Assembly: GCA_020226215.1 (NCBI GenBank)
Contig: CM035233.1
Span: 17,627,701 to 17,691,700 of the forward strand
Length of the DNA stretch: 64,000 nt
Direction: 5' to 3'
From: Sindora glabra
Taxonomy: Eukaryota > Streptophyta > Magnoliopsida > Fabales > Fabaceae
Part shown: positions 48,584 to 62,023 of the stretch, piece after piece
Position numbering within the stretch: the first letter of the stretch is position 1
How the letters are laid out: every line of letters starts with the position of its first letter
The notes under the pieces: model-generated
The model's input: the letters and a program-made list of their open reading frames with translations, nothing else
Database searches by the model: none
What the model was told of the DNA's origin: nothing
Translations under genes and position numbers: made by a program

Positions 48584-48899
48584 CACTACTCTAGAATTAG
48601 TGATTTATATTAGTCGATTTATGTTGATTTACAATATCACTGATGTTTATTTTGACATAGTAACATTTTTAAAATTATATGAAAAACTTAAGATAATGAA
48701 CAATGAATATAACCGATGTCTATGTTAATGTGGTAGTATTTTTGAAATTAGTAAAAATTTTACTATGTTAGATTTAGAAACAATCAATGTTAAAACTTTT
48801 GTGCAAAAAATTAAGATGTCAATTTTTTCTAAACTATCATCTAAAAAGGTATTTGAAAATATTAACATGTCAGTTTTTGAAGTAAATAAAGTTAAAAGT

Positions 48900-50284
48900 T
48901 ATAGTTACTAGCTCTATTCTTTAAAAAAGTAAAGCATATGGTATTGATTTACTTTAATAATAGATGTCCATTATTTTTCATCACTTAGTTTAAAATTTTA
49001 CTCTTACTCTTTTTTGTATTTTTGTATGGATGGATTCATTGCAAAGGTTTGAATCTTGTAAAAGCACCTTATCTAAGACTTTAATGTCTCCTGCTTAGTG
49101 AATATTTATGTAAGAGATGTTAGAGTCTTAGATAGGATGCTTTTGTAAATCAAGATGGTTGATGTTTGTAGAATCCATAAGAGTGTTTTAACATAAGGAA
49201 AACAGATAACCTTCCTTCAACATATAGGAATTTGTAACCAGGATTTTGCTTCATGTTGTAAATTTAGATACATGGTGATTATGGCATAATAATGTATTGA
49301 TGATTTAGTGTAAGAATTTTTTATGGAATACAATTAGATGTAATGATTTGCAAAGAAACACAATTACTTAAGCAACTAACTTCATGTTAGAATAAGACAT
49401 CAACTATTTATAAAACCATCATCCAAAAGATATTTCAAAGGTCATTATGAGAAAATGAAAAACATCTACACATTGGTTATATTATTAATTTACATCTTAA
49501 GGGAATTCATAAAAGTCTCATTAGGAATGCAGCTACCATTTATTTGACAATTAGGCATTCCTAAGACATTGATTTAGAGTTAATAATTGATGTCTATAGT
49601 TTTGTTTATAGCCTATATATTTTACATTTACTATCTATTTGAAAACATCTCGATGATGCCTTAACCTCCATTATTTAACTCTAACATTTTTAAGGATGGA
49701 GAAGATAACTCTCCTACCATTTCATCTACACCTTTAGAGGCATTATAGAATCTGATTTTTGTTACTTTATCTAGTGTCATCTAATTAGATGAGATGGTGG
49801 GGGAGTTATTTTCCTCCTCTTTAGACAAATGGTAATAGAGGCAAATGTATTACCAAGATCCATGATATACTAACATCTAAATGTAATAGATGTTGAAAAG
49901 TAATTTTTGGATAATAGGTATAAGAATTGAAATTGAGGTTAGCAATAAGAGTGGAAGACAAAAGTCCTCTTTTTATATATAATATTGTTATAGATTTGCA
50001 TTTGTTAATATAATGATATACATATTGAATAAAATTGTAGAATAAATTTTTTTATATTAATGTCTTATTTCTTATACTTTTGTATCTTCATATTTAATGT
50101 GTTGATATTTATATTGTTGTAAGAAAATATGCAAAAATAATAATTTATCATAGATTTTTAATATTTTATAAAATTATAGAAAAGTCTATTAATTTTGAAA
50201 CTAACCTTCTTTTTCTAAAAACTTACAAAAATAAATGTCTTAAAATATAGTGAACATCTTATCATATTTATACAATTTTTTGAT
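48900..50284. other. Non-coding 5' region of the CACTA element
   Basis: Repeated 'gatgt' motifs and no reading frame of note. Confidence 0.35.
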
Positions 50285-53200
50285 TGTCACGACTAATCAA
50301 ATATCTTTACAAGTTTTTCTAAACTAACTAATTTATAGTAATAACTATTTTCTTAAAAAACATGCATAATACAAAAACATAAATGGAAAAATTCATTATT
50401 TTTTTACTTTCCTTGCAAATTCTTTTTCAAAACTCTTTGTTGTTCTAAAAACAAATGGAAATCAAATCAAAAAATCATTTTTCATAATTGATAAGGTTTA
50501 ATCTTTTCACTATGTTTCTAAAAAAATAATAGACAAAATCATTGAACAAAAATTAGACATATTTAGAAAAAAAAATTCATTATTTCTTTCCTTTTAAAGG
50601 AAATTATGGAAAGAAATTTATACTAGTTCTTTAAGTGTCAAAATTTGAGAAAATGAAAAAAGATTTCTTTTTTAATTAGGAAATAGTTATAAAATGATAA
50701 CCTTGGAAAAAATAGGAAATACTAGTGAGTGATCTCAAAAATATCCATTCATCAAAAAGTCATTACCTCTAATAGATTCTCAAATAGTTTTTAAGAATTA
50801 TTTTCAAAGGGGATGATTTATTAAATAGAAGTTAAGAAGACTTAAAAATTGATTTATAAAAATTTACTTGAAATATTATTTCCTTGAAAAACCAAATTAC
50901 CCTTGAAAATCTTTTCTAAATCTTTAAAAAGAGCTAAGTTTCCTTTTGAAAAAAAAAGGTTCAAACCATGAAATGAACAAAATAAAATAGAACCAAGTTA
51001 AATAAACTTAAAAAATTAAAAGATCCTATTCTACTTTAAAATACTTTGGAGATAACTTCAAATTCAAAAATTAACCTAGAAATGTCTTTTTCCAAAACAA
51101 GTCTTTTTCAAAATACTTAACTATCTATTATTTAAATAAATATTTTTAAATTATAAAATATAGATTTACCTTTGATGCAAGTGAGAACCACTTTTCTTTT
51201 CCTATTGAAATCCCATATGGGCCAACTTGTTATACAAAATCATTTTTGTAAAAACTAAGAGATAATTAAAATAATATTAAACCCATATATGTTCAATAAT
51301 ATGCATGATATATTCAAAATTATGCAAAAGTACTTAGATTAAATTGTAACCTAATTGTTAGAGTAAAATAATTATACAAATATATAATAAGTCAAATAAT
51401 TTTAAAAACAAATAAACATGATAGTAATTAGCTAACTAATTGTTAGTGAAGCCCATTTTAGAGTCAAAAGTAGTAGGGTCTTTGTGTGCTAGAAAGTATG
51501 CTTAATTATCTACTACTAATAGTATTGTGGCTGGTAATGCTAATGTAAGGGTCTCTAGTAATGCTTTAAGGATTGAAGCAAAATTTATGATATAATCAAT
51601 TTTAGATGGGCATACATCTATATTTATGCAAAAGTAACATTTGAGTTTGAACCTCCTATAAACAATTTCATAATCATGCTACCATATATCAACAATTTTA
51701 AAGGATGCAATAAAGGGTAAAGTATATAAAAAATATATCCACAAGTAGAGTGAGTAATAAATTACTCAATGAGATAGCTATCACATAAATTTTCTAATTA
51801 ATTTTATCCATGATAAAATTTACATGCAAAGCAAATATTAAAAACCTTTTCTTACCAAAAAATATTTCTTATTAGGCAATTTTGCATATTGCACTATTAA
51901 ACACCTAAGCAGAATATAATTTAGTCACATGATTCAATCATAATATAATATAAACATTAACATAAGTATTAAATGACATGGAGGCATAAAGGGTTCCTCC
52001 TTGTTACTCCAAACCAAATTTAACCACGTGCATCCCAACCTTATACCACCCTTTTAACTCATGTCATTTTGTATGACAACCAATCTCTAAAGCTTTTTAT
52101 AAGGTCTCATAATCACATAGTCAAGTCACAATTAAGCTAATGACATTGAAGTCAATAAATAGATATGACATTTAAGTCTATTTCTTTAATATGACATTCA
52201 AGCAAATTTCACATAAGGCTCTTGCTAACCCATTTCACGTAAATAGGGTAAGGTTAAAATGTCAACTATGGCTATAGTTAGAATATGAAAATAATCTATT
52301 AAGAGAAATTCATAAATTTACCTTGTCATTTTTCTAATGACCATGAGCATTATTAATGCTTTTATTCAAGTGTTATTGTATCACTTTCAAGAGCTTATTA
52401 ACATGGAGTTTCAATTATACTCAGATATAAACATATTAGTGTATATATAAGTCATGGAACAATTCATATTAATATTCTTGTACTAATCTTATGGTTTCAC
52501 TATGAAACCTATAGAGCAATGTTCATTTTTTTCATAGAATACTCATTACTGACTAAACATATTTTTAAGATAGTAATTATATGCAATTATATGTGATTCA
52601 TCAATTAAAATATCAATCAAGGATTGCTATCTATATCACATAGTTTTTACAACAAAATTAAAGATATTCAACTTGAATTTTCCAAGGTTTACAACTTCTA
52701 TTTCTAAGTAAATTTGATCCTTTACATTATGTATCATTCTAATAAGTAAGAAAAACTATTTTTCTTACTTAATCAAGCATCTAAACATGCTACCCATTAG
52801 CATTAAAACTGTACAATATCATTTCTTATTATCATCTAAAATTTAAGAAAATAGTCATGAAACCATACTAGGTTTTAACAAATGTTCTTCAACTTGAAAT
52901 TTCATTTAAAATGGAAAATTTTTGTGAATTTTTCATAAAATTTCCACAATTAAAATAAATGTTTTGAACCTAATATTTCAACCTTTTTCAAGTTCAAAAT
53001 AAGTTGCACAAATTACTCACACATCCAACTACCAAAATACCTTAAATAGGTTTTCTTGGTTTAAAAAAAAAATCCTTTTTACATGTAATTCTTTGTGAAA
53101 TTTTCTAAAATTTTTCATAATTAAAAAATATTTAAATGATATTTTAAAATCCTTTTTTATGCTCAAAATATATTACACTATTTAGTACTTTAACAAGTAT

Positions 53201-56200
53201 CAAGCTGTAATAAAGAAAGTGCCATATGTTCTTGAAAAGCCAAGTTTAATGCAACTTTTTATGGAAAAATAAAAAATTTCCAACTGTGTTTTAGACACTT
53301 TGAACATCATTTTTCATCCAGTTTTAACCATGAAACAAGTTTCCAAAATGTTTTACTAGTGAAAACTACATATAGGAAAAGTAGTTACTTCTTGAAAACT
53401 ATTAATTTTTTAAATAGTTTTTCAGCATAATTCCATGGACTTTCAAGCATGATTTTAATCATATTCTTGTTACAAACTCTTAATAGAAATATTTAATATC
53501 CTTAAATAAATAGTTTAAAACACAATGTAGCAATTTTTTCTTACAAAAAATAAAAAATTTCTAATAAAAATGGTAAAGAACATGAAAGCTTATTTCAAAG
53601 TGGTTTTCGCTTGAAAAACATTGATGTAATCATTTTAAAACATCTTTGTAAAAGTATAGTTTAGTGTTTTTCCTAATTGTACCATCAAAAAAAAATTTCC
53701 CTATATACCATACGGAAACTTGAAAGCTTTCTATATATTTTCCAAAACCATTTTATTTTTAACTTAATTTTCATGTATTTTATCATCTCCAAATGTATTG
53801 CAACATCTTTTAAGTATTAAAAAGAGATTTTTTGCCTATTTAAGGCCAAGAAAACTATAAGCTACCAATGCTCTTTTCATCAAAAAATTTCTTTTAATTC
53901 CATATGAAAATCATGTTTCCAAACTTAACAAATTTCAAAACTTTGCTATTTTTAAAGAAATCATTTTCAAAATCATCATTTTCACCTTTATATTATAAAA
54001 CATTTCAGAAAAACTTTTCAAACTAATCCACCTTGGTAGTTATAGCTGTTAGGCTTTGGATCAACATATGCAGTGAAATTTTTAAATTTTTTATCTAAAT
54101 CCTACCTAGGTTCTATGCAAAATGATGTAAATCAGTATTAGGGTTTTAACTTACTTGTGCTCATGCTCTTTTTGAACAGATCCTTGAGAGATCCAGATGA
54201 ATCAAATGTCGGCTGGAAGGTTTAGTGTCTCTGCAGTATCCACACGGAGTAAACAATGACTTCTCCCCTCCACAAAACTGCTAGGATTTGTCTCTCCCAC
54301 TACAATTAGAATTGGGTGTTTTTGAGTGATTTAGGGTTTTATTGAAGCTAATATGCATGAATGAAAAGTGCTGCCTTTAAGTCCTTTTATAAAACTAAGG
54401 CATATTACAATCCTAGTCCTATTAGGATAATGCTTCAAAAAATTCTAATCACACTTAACAATTATCACCTTATCCTTATCATAGAGAGAGTGAGGAGAGA
54501 TAGGACTTATCTATTAATTATCTAATATTTAATAATATAATTATCCAATATTACTTTAATATCAAATAATATCACATAATATATAATATATATTACGTGA
54601 AAATATATTATTATCTTTAATAATATACTTATGCATGAAAATAAGTCCAATTAATTGGATTTTAATCCAATTAAAGTTCAATTAATTATTTTCTCATTCC
54701 TACTCCTTTTGTGTGACCTTGTAGGTTCTTACTACATTAACAATAACTCATCATTAGGCCATAGACAGTGAGCAGTATTTAGCAATACATCACTGCCACT
54801 CAAGTAGTAAGCATGTCTATGATTCGACATTCACCTAATATATGATAAACGCTTTGCATCATAATTCCTTTTATAACAGTATCCAAATCGAACTGGAGGC
54901 ATGAAATGTGTCATTCTCATTAATGGTCAATTTATATTTCTTAATACTAAGTAGACTTAAAATAAATGATCAATATCACATATTGATCCAATTGAGCATG
55001 GCCATGCATTTTTATATCTCACTCAATCAAGGGGCCCAAGGATATCTCTCTTTTATACAAGAGTAATAAAATCTCATCTACAACACTCACTTTTCTCTGC
55101 ATGATTCGTGATACACCCAATCAATGTCCTACTCATTATCCCGATTAAAGGTGACATATGGCGACATCAAAGTAAGTAACTCCTCATGTAGGGAACCATA
55201 ATGACTTTAGGTTAAAGGATTATGTGCATTTGTGGTCATATGAGAATAACTAATGAAACATCTATTCATGCAGTATTCTCATAATGGATCAGTCCAGTAC
55301 ATTATTTACTAATAATGTACTCATGTATTAATTTGATATCACTTATCCATGATTCATAATCATGAGTCACTATACATGTTAATCTTGATGTATTATTACT
55401 ATCCTTTTTTATAATAATATTTGACTAGGGGTATTTTAGGAATAGCAAAACTATTCCAAGGATAATTATTATATTTAAGTTATAATTGCGCAGAGAAAAA
55501 ATATGAAATAAAATATAATAATTTGAATTGCCTAAAATAAAATATAATACTTTGTGTATTTATTACAATCATTTTTATGATTGGTTCCTGGACACATACT
55601 AATAATGGCTTCAATACATCATTAACCATAGCATAAGAATAATAGATAATCCATCATGAGTAATCATGATTTTAGTATAGCAATTGATAACAATGACAAA
55701 AACAAATATATATCTTATATATAAATATCATAAAAAAAATTAAAAAAAGAAAGAGCTTAATTTCTTTGCTTAAAATCTAAAATGTGATATCCAAAACACA
55801 TAGTGTTAGCAAAGAATCTAAAAAAAAACTTATGGAAAGAGCATAAATTCATGGGAGTTTTGAGCTCATACCTCTATTAGAAAGTTAAAAGTGCCTTTTT
55901 TCTTTAATTATTTCTTAAGAACACCTAAAGAACTAGTAGAAATTCACCATAAACTAGCAAGAACACTAAAAAAAACTCACTCCTTCTTCCCTCTCACTCT
56001 AGCCATAGCTTTTTTTTCTTTAATGAGGGAGAAAAATGAACTTAAGTTATATATTTATAAAAGAAAATATAAGCATGATTCATGGAATATTCTATCTTAA
56101 GCTTATCATCTCAGCATAGTTCTTGGGAATATTCTCTTTTGAATTTATCACATTAACATGATACTTTAGGTATATTCTTTCCATTTCTTGCTTTTTCAAG

Positions 56201-56715
56201 TAGTTTTAGGATTATGCAAGGAATATTCTCACTAAAGCATTATTCTAAGTATATTCTCTTTTTAATTTTATCATATAAGTACATTCCATAGAATATCCTA
56301 TCCTATTTCTTTGTACTCAAGTTTTGCTATTTAATTTTCCATCAACTTACTAATAAATTCTAAACTAATTAAAAATTACTTTATTGTCCCAAAGTCAAGT
56401 TATATTACCCTAAGGTCCTCAAACTAAACCAAATTCCCTTTTCCTCCCTAATAACTCTCTATACCACTATAAGATAATTTTAGGATTCTCTTGCGTAAAA
56501 TTACTAAATTATTCCATACATTGTCAATCTTGGATCTTGAATACTTTTAATTTTTCTCAAATTTCTCTAAATAACTTCTAATGAATTTTTATCCACTAAA
56601 AATAATAAAAATTTCTACTTCTAATAATAAGCATTTCTACTTATTATCCACTAACAAATGCTGTCTAGCTTAACTTTATTAATTTTTATCTATTAGGATT
56701 TTGTTAGGCATTACA
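50285..56715 (-). mobile_element. Long Ty3/gypsy-type LTR, copy 2, carrying a nested LTR
   Basis: The plus-strand view starts TGTCACGACT and ends GGCATTACA; on the minus strand the LTR thus starts TGTAATGCC and ends GTCGTGACA, a known form for plant gypsy LTRs. Flanks TTGAT (50280-50284) and TTGAC (56716-56720) look like a 5-bp target duplication with one change. It matches copy 1 (13,645-18,457) throughout, except at the insertion 54,047-55,604. Without that insertion it is about 4.87 kb. It appears to be a solo LTR inside the CACTA element. Confidence 0.75.
54047..55604 (-). mobile_element. Solo LTR (copia-like, 1,558 bp) nested in gypsy LTR copy 2
   Basis: Absent from the matching place in copy 1 (about 17,115-17,135), which serves as the empty site. 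On the minus strand it starts TATTAGTATGTGTCCAGG and ends GATCCAAAGCCTAACA. Flanks ATAGC and ATGGC form a 5-bp duplication with one change. Part of it ('aacctaaagtcattatgg' in reverse) is related to copia B's LTR at 12,910-12,990. No internal coding sequence. Confidence 0.78.
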
Positions 56716-57789
56716 TTGACTTTCTTATACTTGATCCATCTTTTGGATAGTTGGTAGCATGGTCAAATTGTTTTCTACTAGTTCATGTAATTTTCTAAAA
56801 TTCAATAGGGTATTTTTTTAACATTAAAATATATTGGTAGAGTCACCTATAAAAGGACATTAATTGTATGCAAATAACTTATGTCTAAAATTATATAATG
56901 GCAATTTCTTAAATATAATCGACAATAATTATATTTATTAGAGTGATGTCATTTTAATACAAATGATAGTTATTGTAACTCAAATGACATCTAATAACTA
57001 CCATGGTTTAGTTAGTATCTACTTCCACATTATCTATTATTAGAAATTGATAGGAAAAGTACAAAAAGTACAAAACACTAGTTAAGTATAAATACAAGAC
57101 TAAATTGCTCTAGTGCCTTTTGTTGAATCACGATTCCTATAACATGAAACTCTATCTTACAAATTCTAGTAGAATCACAATGTGCAGGTTGCTTTTATAC
57201 TCTTCTGTGCAAATAAGATACACCTATTAAATATTTTTAGGTTTTCATTCTTTGTATCTCTTGATATTTTCAATGTAATTGTACGATTTTGTTTTTATTA
57301 GGTCTATCTTCATATATTCAACCTATGGTGATTAGGATTGAGGTTATATTATGACATTAAAATGTTTTTGATTTTTTGTTAGTTCATGAACATGTATCAT
57401 AACCTTAGACACAAAATATGTTACATATAGAAGATTCCATCTATAAATGTATGGAAATGTTTTAGCTTTTGGTATGTATTTATAAAATTTTCTATTTTAG
57501 ATTATTTAGGTTGCATTATTGATGTGTATAATAGTATGAATGTGTATATGTTAAGGCACATATATAAGAATATATAAATATTAATGTGATATAAGACTTA
57601 GTTAATATTTTTATACATATGGTTCTTCCTAGATTAGTTAGTCATTGATTAAAAATGGATGCATGCTAATTAGTTTAGTGTTGAATATAAAAATAAGGTT
57701 AATAAATTCATTAAATTTGCAATAGCTTAGGGTAGAAAATTTAAAGATGGCCTTTTAAGGTGCTTTTATGTTAACTGTTGTTATATAAA
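56716..57789. other. CACTA 5' non-coding region, continued
   Basis: Subterminal-type words at 56,880-57,000; otherwise AT-rich, no gene. Confidence 0.35.
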
Positions 57790-59517
57790 GAGGGGATAAT
57801 GGAGCAAATACAAGATCATTTATTTATCTCAGGCATTGATGTCTAGTATATGCGATGGATATAGCATGGTGAAAGTAAACTTTGTAACATGTTTATTGAT
57901 TATAAAGATAAGGTTTTCAATGATCATTTTGTTCACAAGTCCTCGATAGCTTGTTATGTGATGTAAAGAAGTCATTATATCCAAATTACATTAAATTCAG
58001 ATGTTTATCTACTATGTTAAGATTGTTTAACATGAAAGTAGTGAATAAGTGGAATGACAAGAGCTTAATGGAATTGCTATAATTATTGAAAGACATACTT
58101 GTCAAAAGTAATTTATTACTAACTTATACTTATAAGGTGAAGAAAATAATTTACCTAATATGTACAAATTATAAAAAGATCCATGCCTCTCTTGGTGACT
58201 ATATATTCTATTGAAAAGAGTATGAAAAATTGCACGAGTCTCCAAAATTAGGGCATCCTATTACAAATTAAGGAAGCTTAATGCTAGCATTAAGGAAAAG
58301 GTTTTAACTAAGATGTCATGGTATTTTCCTATAATATTAAGGTTTAAACATATACTTGCTGATGTAGAAAATGCTAAAAACTTAGCATGGCATGTTGAGT
58401 GGGTGGTTACTAATAGCAAGCTTTGTTATCCAATGAATTCTTCTTAATAGAGAATGATTAACTTATTATTCCTTGAATTTAGTAGTGAAACAAGGAACTT
58501 TAGACTTGCACTATGGACTAATGGAATGAGCCTTAATAATAACATAGGCAATAAATATAACATATGGCCTGTAATGTTAGTAATTTACAATTACCTTCCT
58601 TTATTGTGTATAAAGTTGAAGTATGTAATGTTAACATTATTAATACTAGGGCCCAAGCAATGAAGAAATAACATAAATATCTTTTTAGCATTGCTTATTA
58701 AAATCTTACGAGTTATGTGGGATGAAGGTGTGTTAGTATTTGATGCATATAAGCAAGAGTCGTGCAAGTTACATCCAATGCTTTTTGGCACAATTAATGA
58801 CTTCACAACTTATAAAAATTTCCTAGGGTATGTGTTAAAAGGTATAAAGCTTGCTCTATTTGTGAAGATAGCATATGCTTTTATCAATTTAAACATTAGA
58901 AGAAAACAATGTATCTTAGTAAGAAAAGATTATTTCCTTGTTCTTACAACTATCACAAGCTAAAAAAGGTTTTTAATGATTTACCAAATGAAGCAATGGC
59001 TCCAAAGCCTATATATAAGAAGGAATTTTATGAGAAAGTGAAAAATATTAATGTTATCTTAAGTAAACTTAATACTTTAGTAGATGCTGACATTTTACGG
59101 AAGAAAAGGTCTATATTTTTTTATCTTTTATATTGAAAGGATTTAGATGTCAAGCCTAACATTAATATCATGCATATGGAGAAAAATATATGTGATAGTT
59201 TAGTTGGAAAACTCTTGAAAATGTTAACTAAAATAAAAGATTGATCCAAGGCCTAACTAAACTTGTAAGATATGGCCATATGAAAAGGGTTAACATTCTT
59301 ATTTGTGTTTGACTTATCATACCATGTCCACGAAGAAGAAAACAAGTTTCTGCAAGCTTTTAAATGGAGTAAAAGTTTCCTAAGGCTATTCTTCCAATAA
59401 TCCAAGTTTTATTTTAATGAAAAACCTAAAATTAGTTGGCTTGAAGTTTCATAATTGTCATGCTTTGATACAACAACATCTATGAGTCACTATTCATGGA
59501 ATATTGCCTAAACATAT
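57790..59517 (+). pseudogene. CACTA TNP2-type transposase relic, first part
   Basis: Decayed frames in order: IQDHLFISGID and HGE (57,800-57,870; N-terminal domain), KWNDKSLMELL..LLKD (about 58,050), YKKIHASLGDYIFY.KEYEKL (about 58,170-58,230), GPKQ (58,650), LLIKILRVMWDEGVLVFDAY (58,690-58,750), LFGTINDFTTYKNFLGYVLK (about 58,780-58,840), FYEKVKNINVIL (59,020), KKRSIFFYLLY, KDLDVKP, IMHMEKNICDSL (about 59,175) and ILPKHI (about 59,505). These are successive landmarks of plant CACTA transposases (LWDEGV.VFDA, GTINDFPAY, MH.EKN.CDS). Many stops make it inactive. Continues at 62,024. Confidence 0.9.
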
Positions 59518-60660
59518 TATTAGTCTTGGCAATCCACACCCAAAAGGGGGATGAATTAGATGTTATTAAAACTTTTCTTATTTTTTAAACTTTTTTTGAG
59601 AAACTTTTTATTTTGGGAAGCCATAAGAATAATTTTGATTTAAATAATTCTAAGAAGGTTTTATGAATATGTTTGCACTTAAGATATAACAATTCAATTC
59701 ACTTGTGCAAAGCAATTCATTTAACTATGCATAGATGAATAATAAAAAAGGACATGTATAGATGAATTTTATTTTCAATCATTTAATTCAACCTTTCAAT
59801 CATTTAAGTATCAAGATCAATATTGATGCATAATGTATTAAACAATTATTAACAACAAGAATACAGCATTTAGCACAATATCTTAACAAACAATAATAGC
59901 AGAATGGAGATGAATTTCTCTTTCAATCATTCAAATATTCAAGCAACAACATAAACATTACAGCACAAATATATCCAACAACTAGCAACAGCAAAATAGA
60001 GTGTACACAGTAGAAAAATAGAGCAATGTTGCAGAAAAGTAAAAGGATAAGGAAGAGAAATCAAACACAAGGATTTATAGTGGTTTCTCCTTTGGATATC
60101 CTCATCAAGGTGTACATCCACTCTCCAAGCTCTCTAAACTTGTGTTAATCCACTATCCTCCAAGTTTCAATGGCACTTGGAGAAGCCTTACAATTCCTTA
60201 CTTTTCCTTAAGCAAAAGCTCTCTTACAAGGGATACCTCACCCTCTTTAAGTTTTTTCAAGGGATACCTCACCCTTTACAATTAGAAAATGATATATGAT
60301 GAAGAACAATTCATACAAACTCTTTTAAAGAGTGGATAATACAAATGAAGCATTAAGAATAGAGAAAATTCATAAATTAAAGCTCAAATCATGATTTGGA
60401 TGAAGAAGGATGTAAAATAATGTTTTCAAGTGAAGTTCAGGCTCTCTTTACATTGTATTTTGTATTTCTTAACTTATATATGAAGCCTATGGAGTATTAT
60501 AGCTATTTAGGGTTATTAGGAATGAAAACTAGCCATTAATAGCCATTATTCACACACTAGAACTGCTACAATCAAGTGGTGAATCAATTCAGGACGTCCA
60601 AAGTGCTCTCTGGATTTCTAGAATCAATTGGCCAATCGATTCACCCAGACAGAAACCCAG

Positions 60661-61235
60661 ACTCAACTTTAAAAGATCATTACTTCTTCATTTTAAGTTT
60701 GTTTTAAGCAAATGACCGATCATTGGAAAGCTAATTAAGTATAATTTCAAATAGGACTAGTTTCATGCTCATATATGATGTCATTTTTAAGATATGTTCA
60801 AAATAATGAGCAAAGGTCAGAAACAGTGAATTAGTGAAAATCTAATTTTAAGACTCAACTTGTAAAAATCATAACTCTTTCATATCTTAGTAATTTTAAG
60901 AAAATGACCAGTCCATGGAAAGCCCTTTAAGTATATTTTCACATAAAAATAATTTCATACTTATATCATTTGTATTTTTCAAGATATGATCAAAATAATG
61001 AGCACACATCAGAAATGGCTAGCATGCAGAAAGCTGGTTTTTAGATTCAACTTGAAGAGATCATAACTCTTATATTGATTATTTTAAGTAAATGATATGT
61101 CCATGGAAAGCTCTTTGAGTATATTTTCATATGGAAAAAGTCTGATAGTAAAGTAGTGAGTATTTTATGTGATATGATTGAGAGAATAACCAAAGGTTAA
61201 AACTAAAAACATCAAAAACTCATATCTCGTTTGTT
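60661..61235. repeat. 191-bp tandem repeat, three copies
   Basis: Units start at about 60,661, 60,853 and 61,044. Each has 'actcaactt', 'gatcataactctt', 'ttttaagtaaatga', 'ccatggaaagctctttaagt' and 'atattttcacat' in the same order. Copies are diverged. Confidence 0.8.
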
Positions 61236-61763
61236 TTTGAAATGTCCCTATAGGCTATCTTGTAAAAACATGATTGTGGGCTATATTTTAAAGAATTTTG
61301 ATCAATCTAAGATTATGAAAAATATGTTTGAACTCTATATCATGAAATACTCTATTTTACAAGAAAGACTAAGCCTTAGGATGAAAAACTATACCAATGA
61401 AGTTCCTTGACTTTTCTTGATGCTTCCAAGCTTTTAATCTTCTCAATATTTAATACTTGGAATATATCTTTTTTCTTGTATTTCTTTCTTGTTGTTGAGT
61501 TAAGCATAATGTGATCTTCCATTCTTTTGCTTCAATGCTCACCCTTTTTCATCTTAGACTTTCCTATATATAAGTTCATCAACCTTACAAACAATATAGT
61601 TAGTCCAATCTAATATATCAAGATATTGATTCATAATTTATATAAAACCAATTAGCACAAGTTCATGCATGATCATCCTTTTATATATCTTAATTAATCA
61701 TATGCTTAGTAATGCTTATCTACAATATAGCTCTTTTAGCATATAATCAAGCATTGCTATTTC

Positions 61764-61990
61764 AATCATACTATAGCATATCTATTGAAGATTTTATAAC
61801 ATTTTGGTATAAAGACATGCAATGCTATTGCAAATACTTAGTTCTCATCATGCATATACAAGAACAAGCATATTCATTATATCATATATGCATCAATCAT
61901 AATATAGTATGTCTATTAAAGCTTATACAATATATCACTTTAGCACAGAACATACAATGCTATTGCAATACCTATTTGTCATCATCAAAA
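61764..61990. repeat. 131-bp tandem duplication
   Basis: 'aatcatactatagcatatct' at 61,764 and 'aatcataatatagtatgtct' at 61,895 start two units. Both contain 'caatgctattgcaa' and end 'catcat'. Confidence 0.75.
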
Positions 61991-62023
61991 CTTATCATAT
62001 ATAATCTTAAGGCTAACACATGT

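Larger units (their letters stand above)
59518..62018 (+). mobile_element. 2.5 kb LTR-like insertion in the CACTA transposase
   Basis: The transposase frame is broken after ILPKH and resumes as VRQAIMTLHFLFN on the other side. The insert starts TATTAGTCTTGG and ends AAGGCTAACA, compatible with a TGTTAG..CTAACA LTR. It is flanked by CATAT (59513-59517) and CATGT (62019-62023). A purine tract aaaaggggga lies near its start (59,552-59,561), and 'caattggccaatcgattcac' occurs inside. No pol domain. The frame at 61,712-62,083 crosses its right border and is not a gene. Confidence 0.7.
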
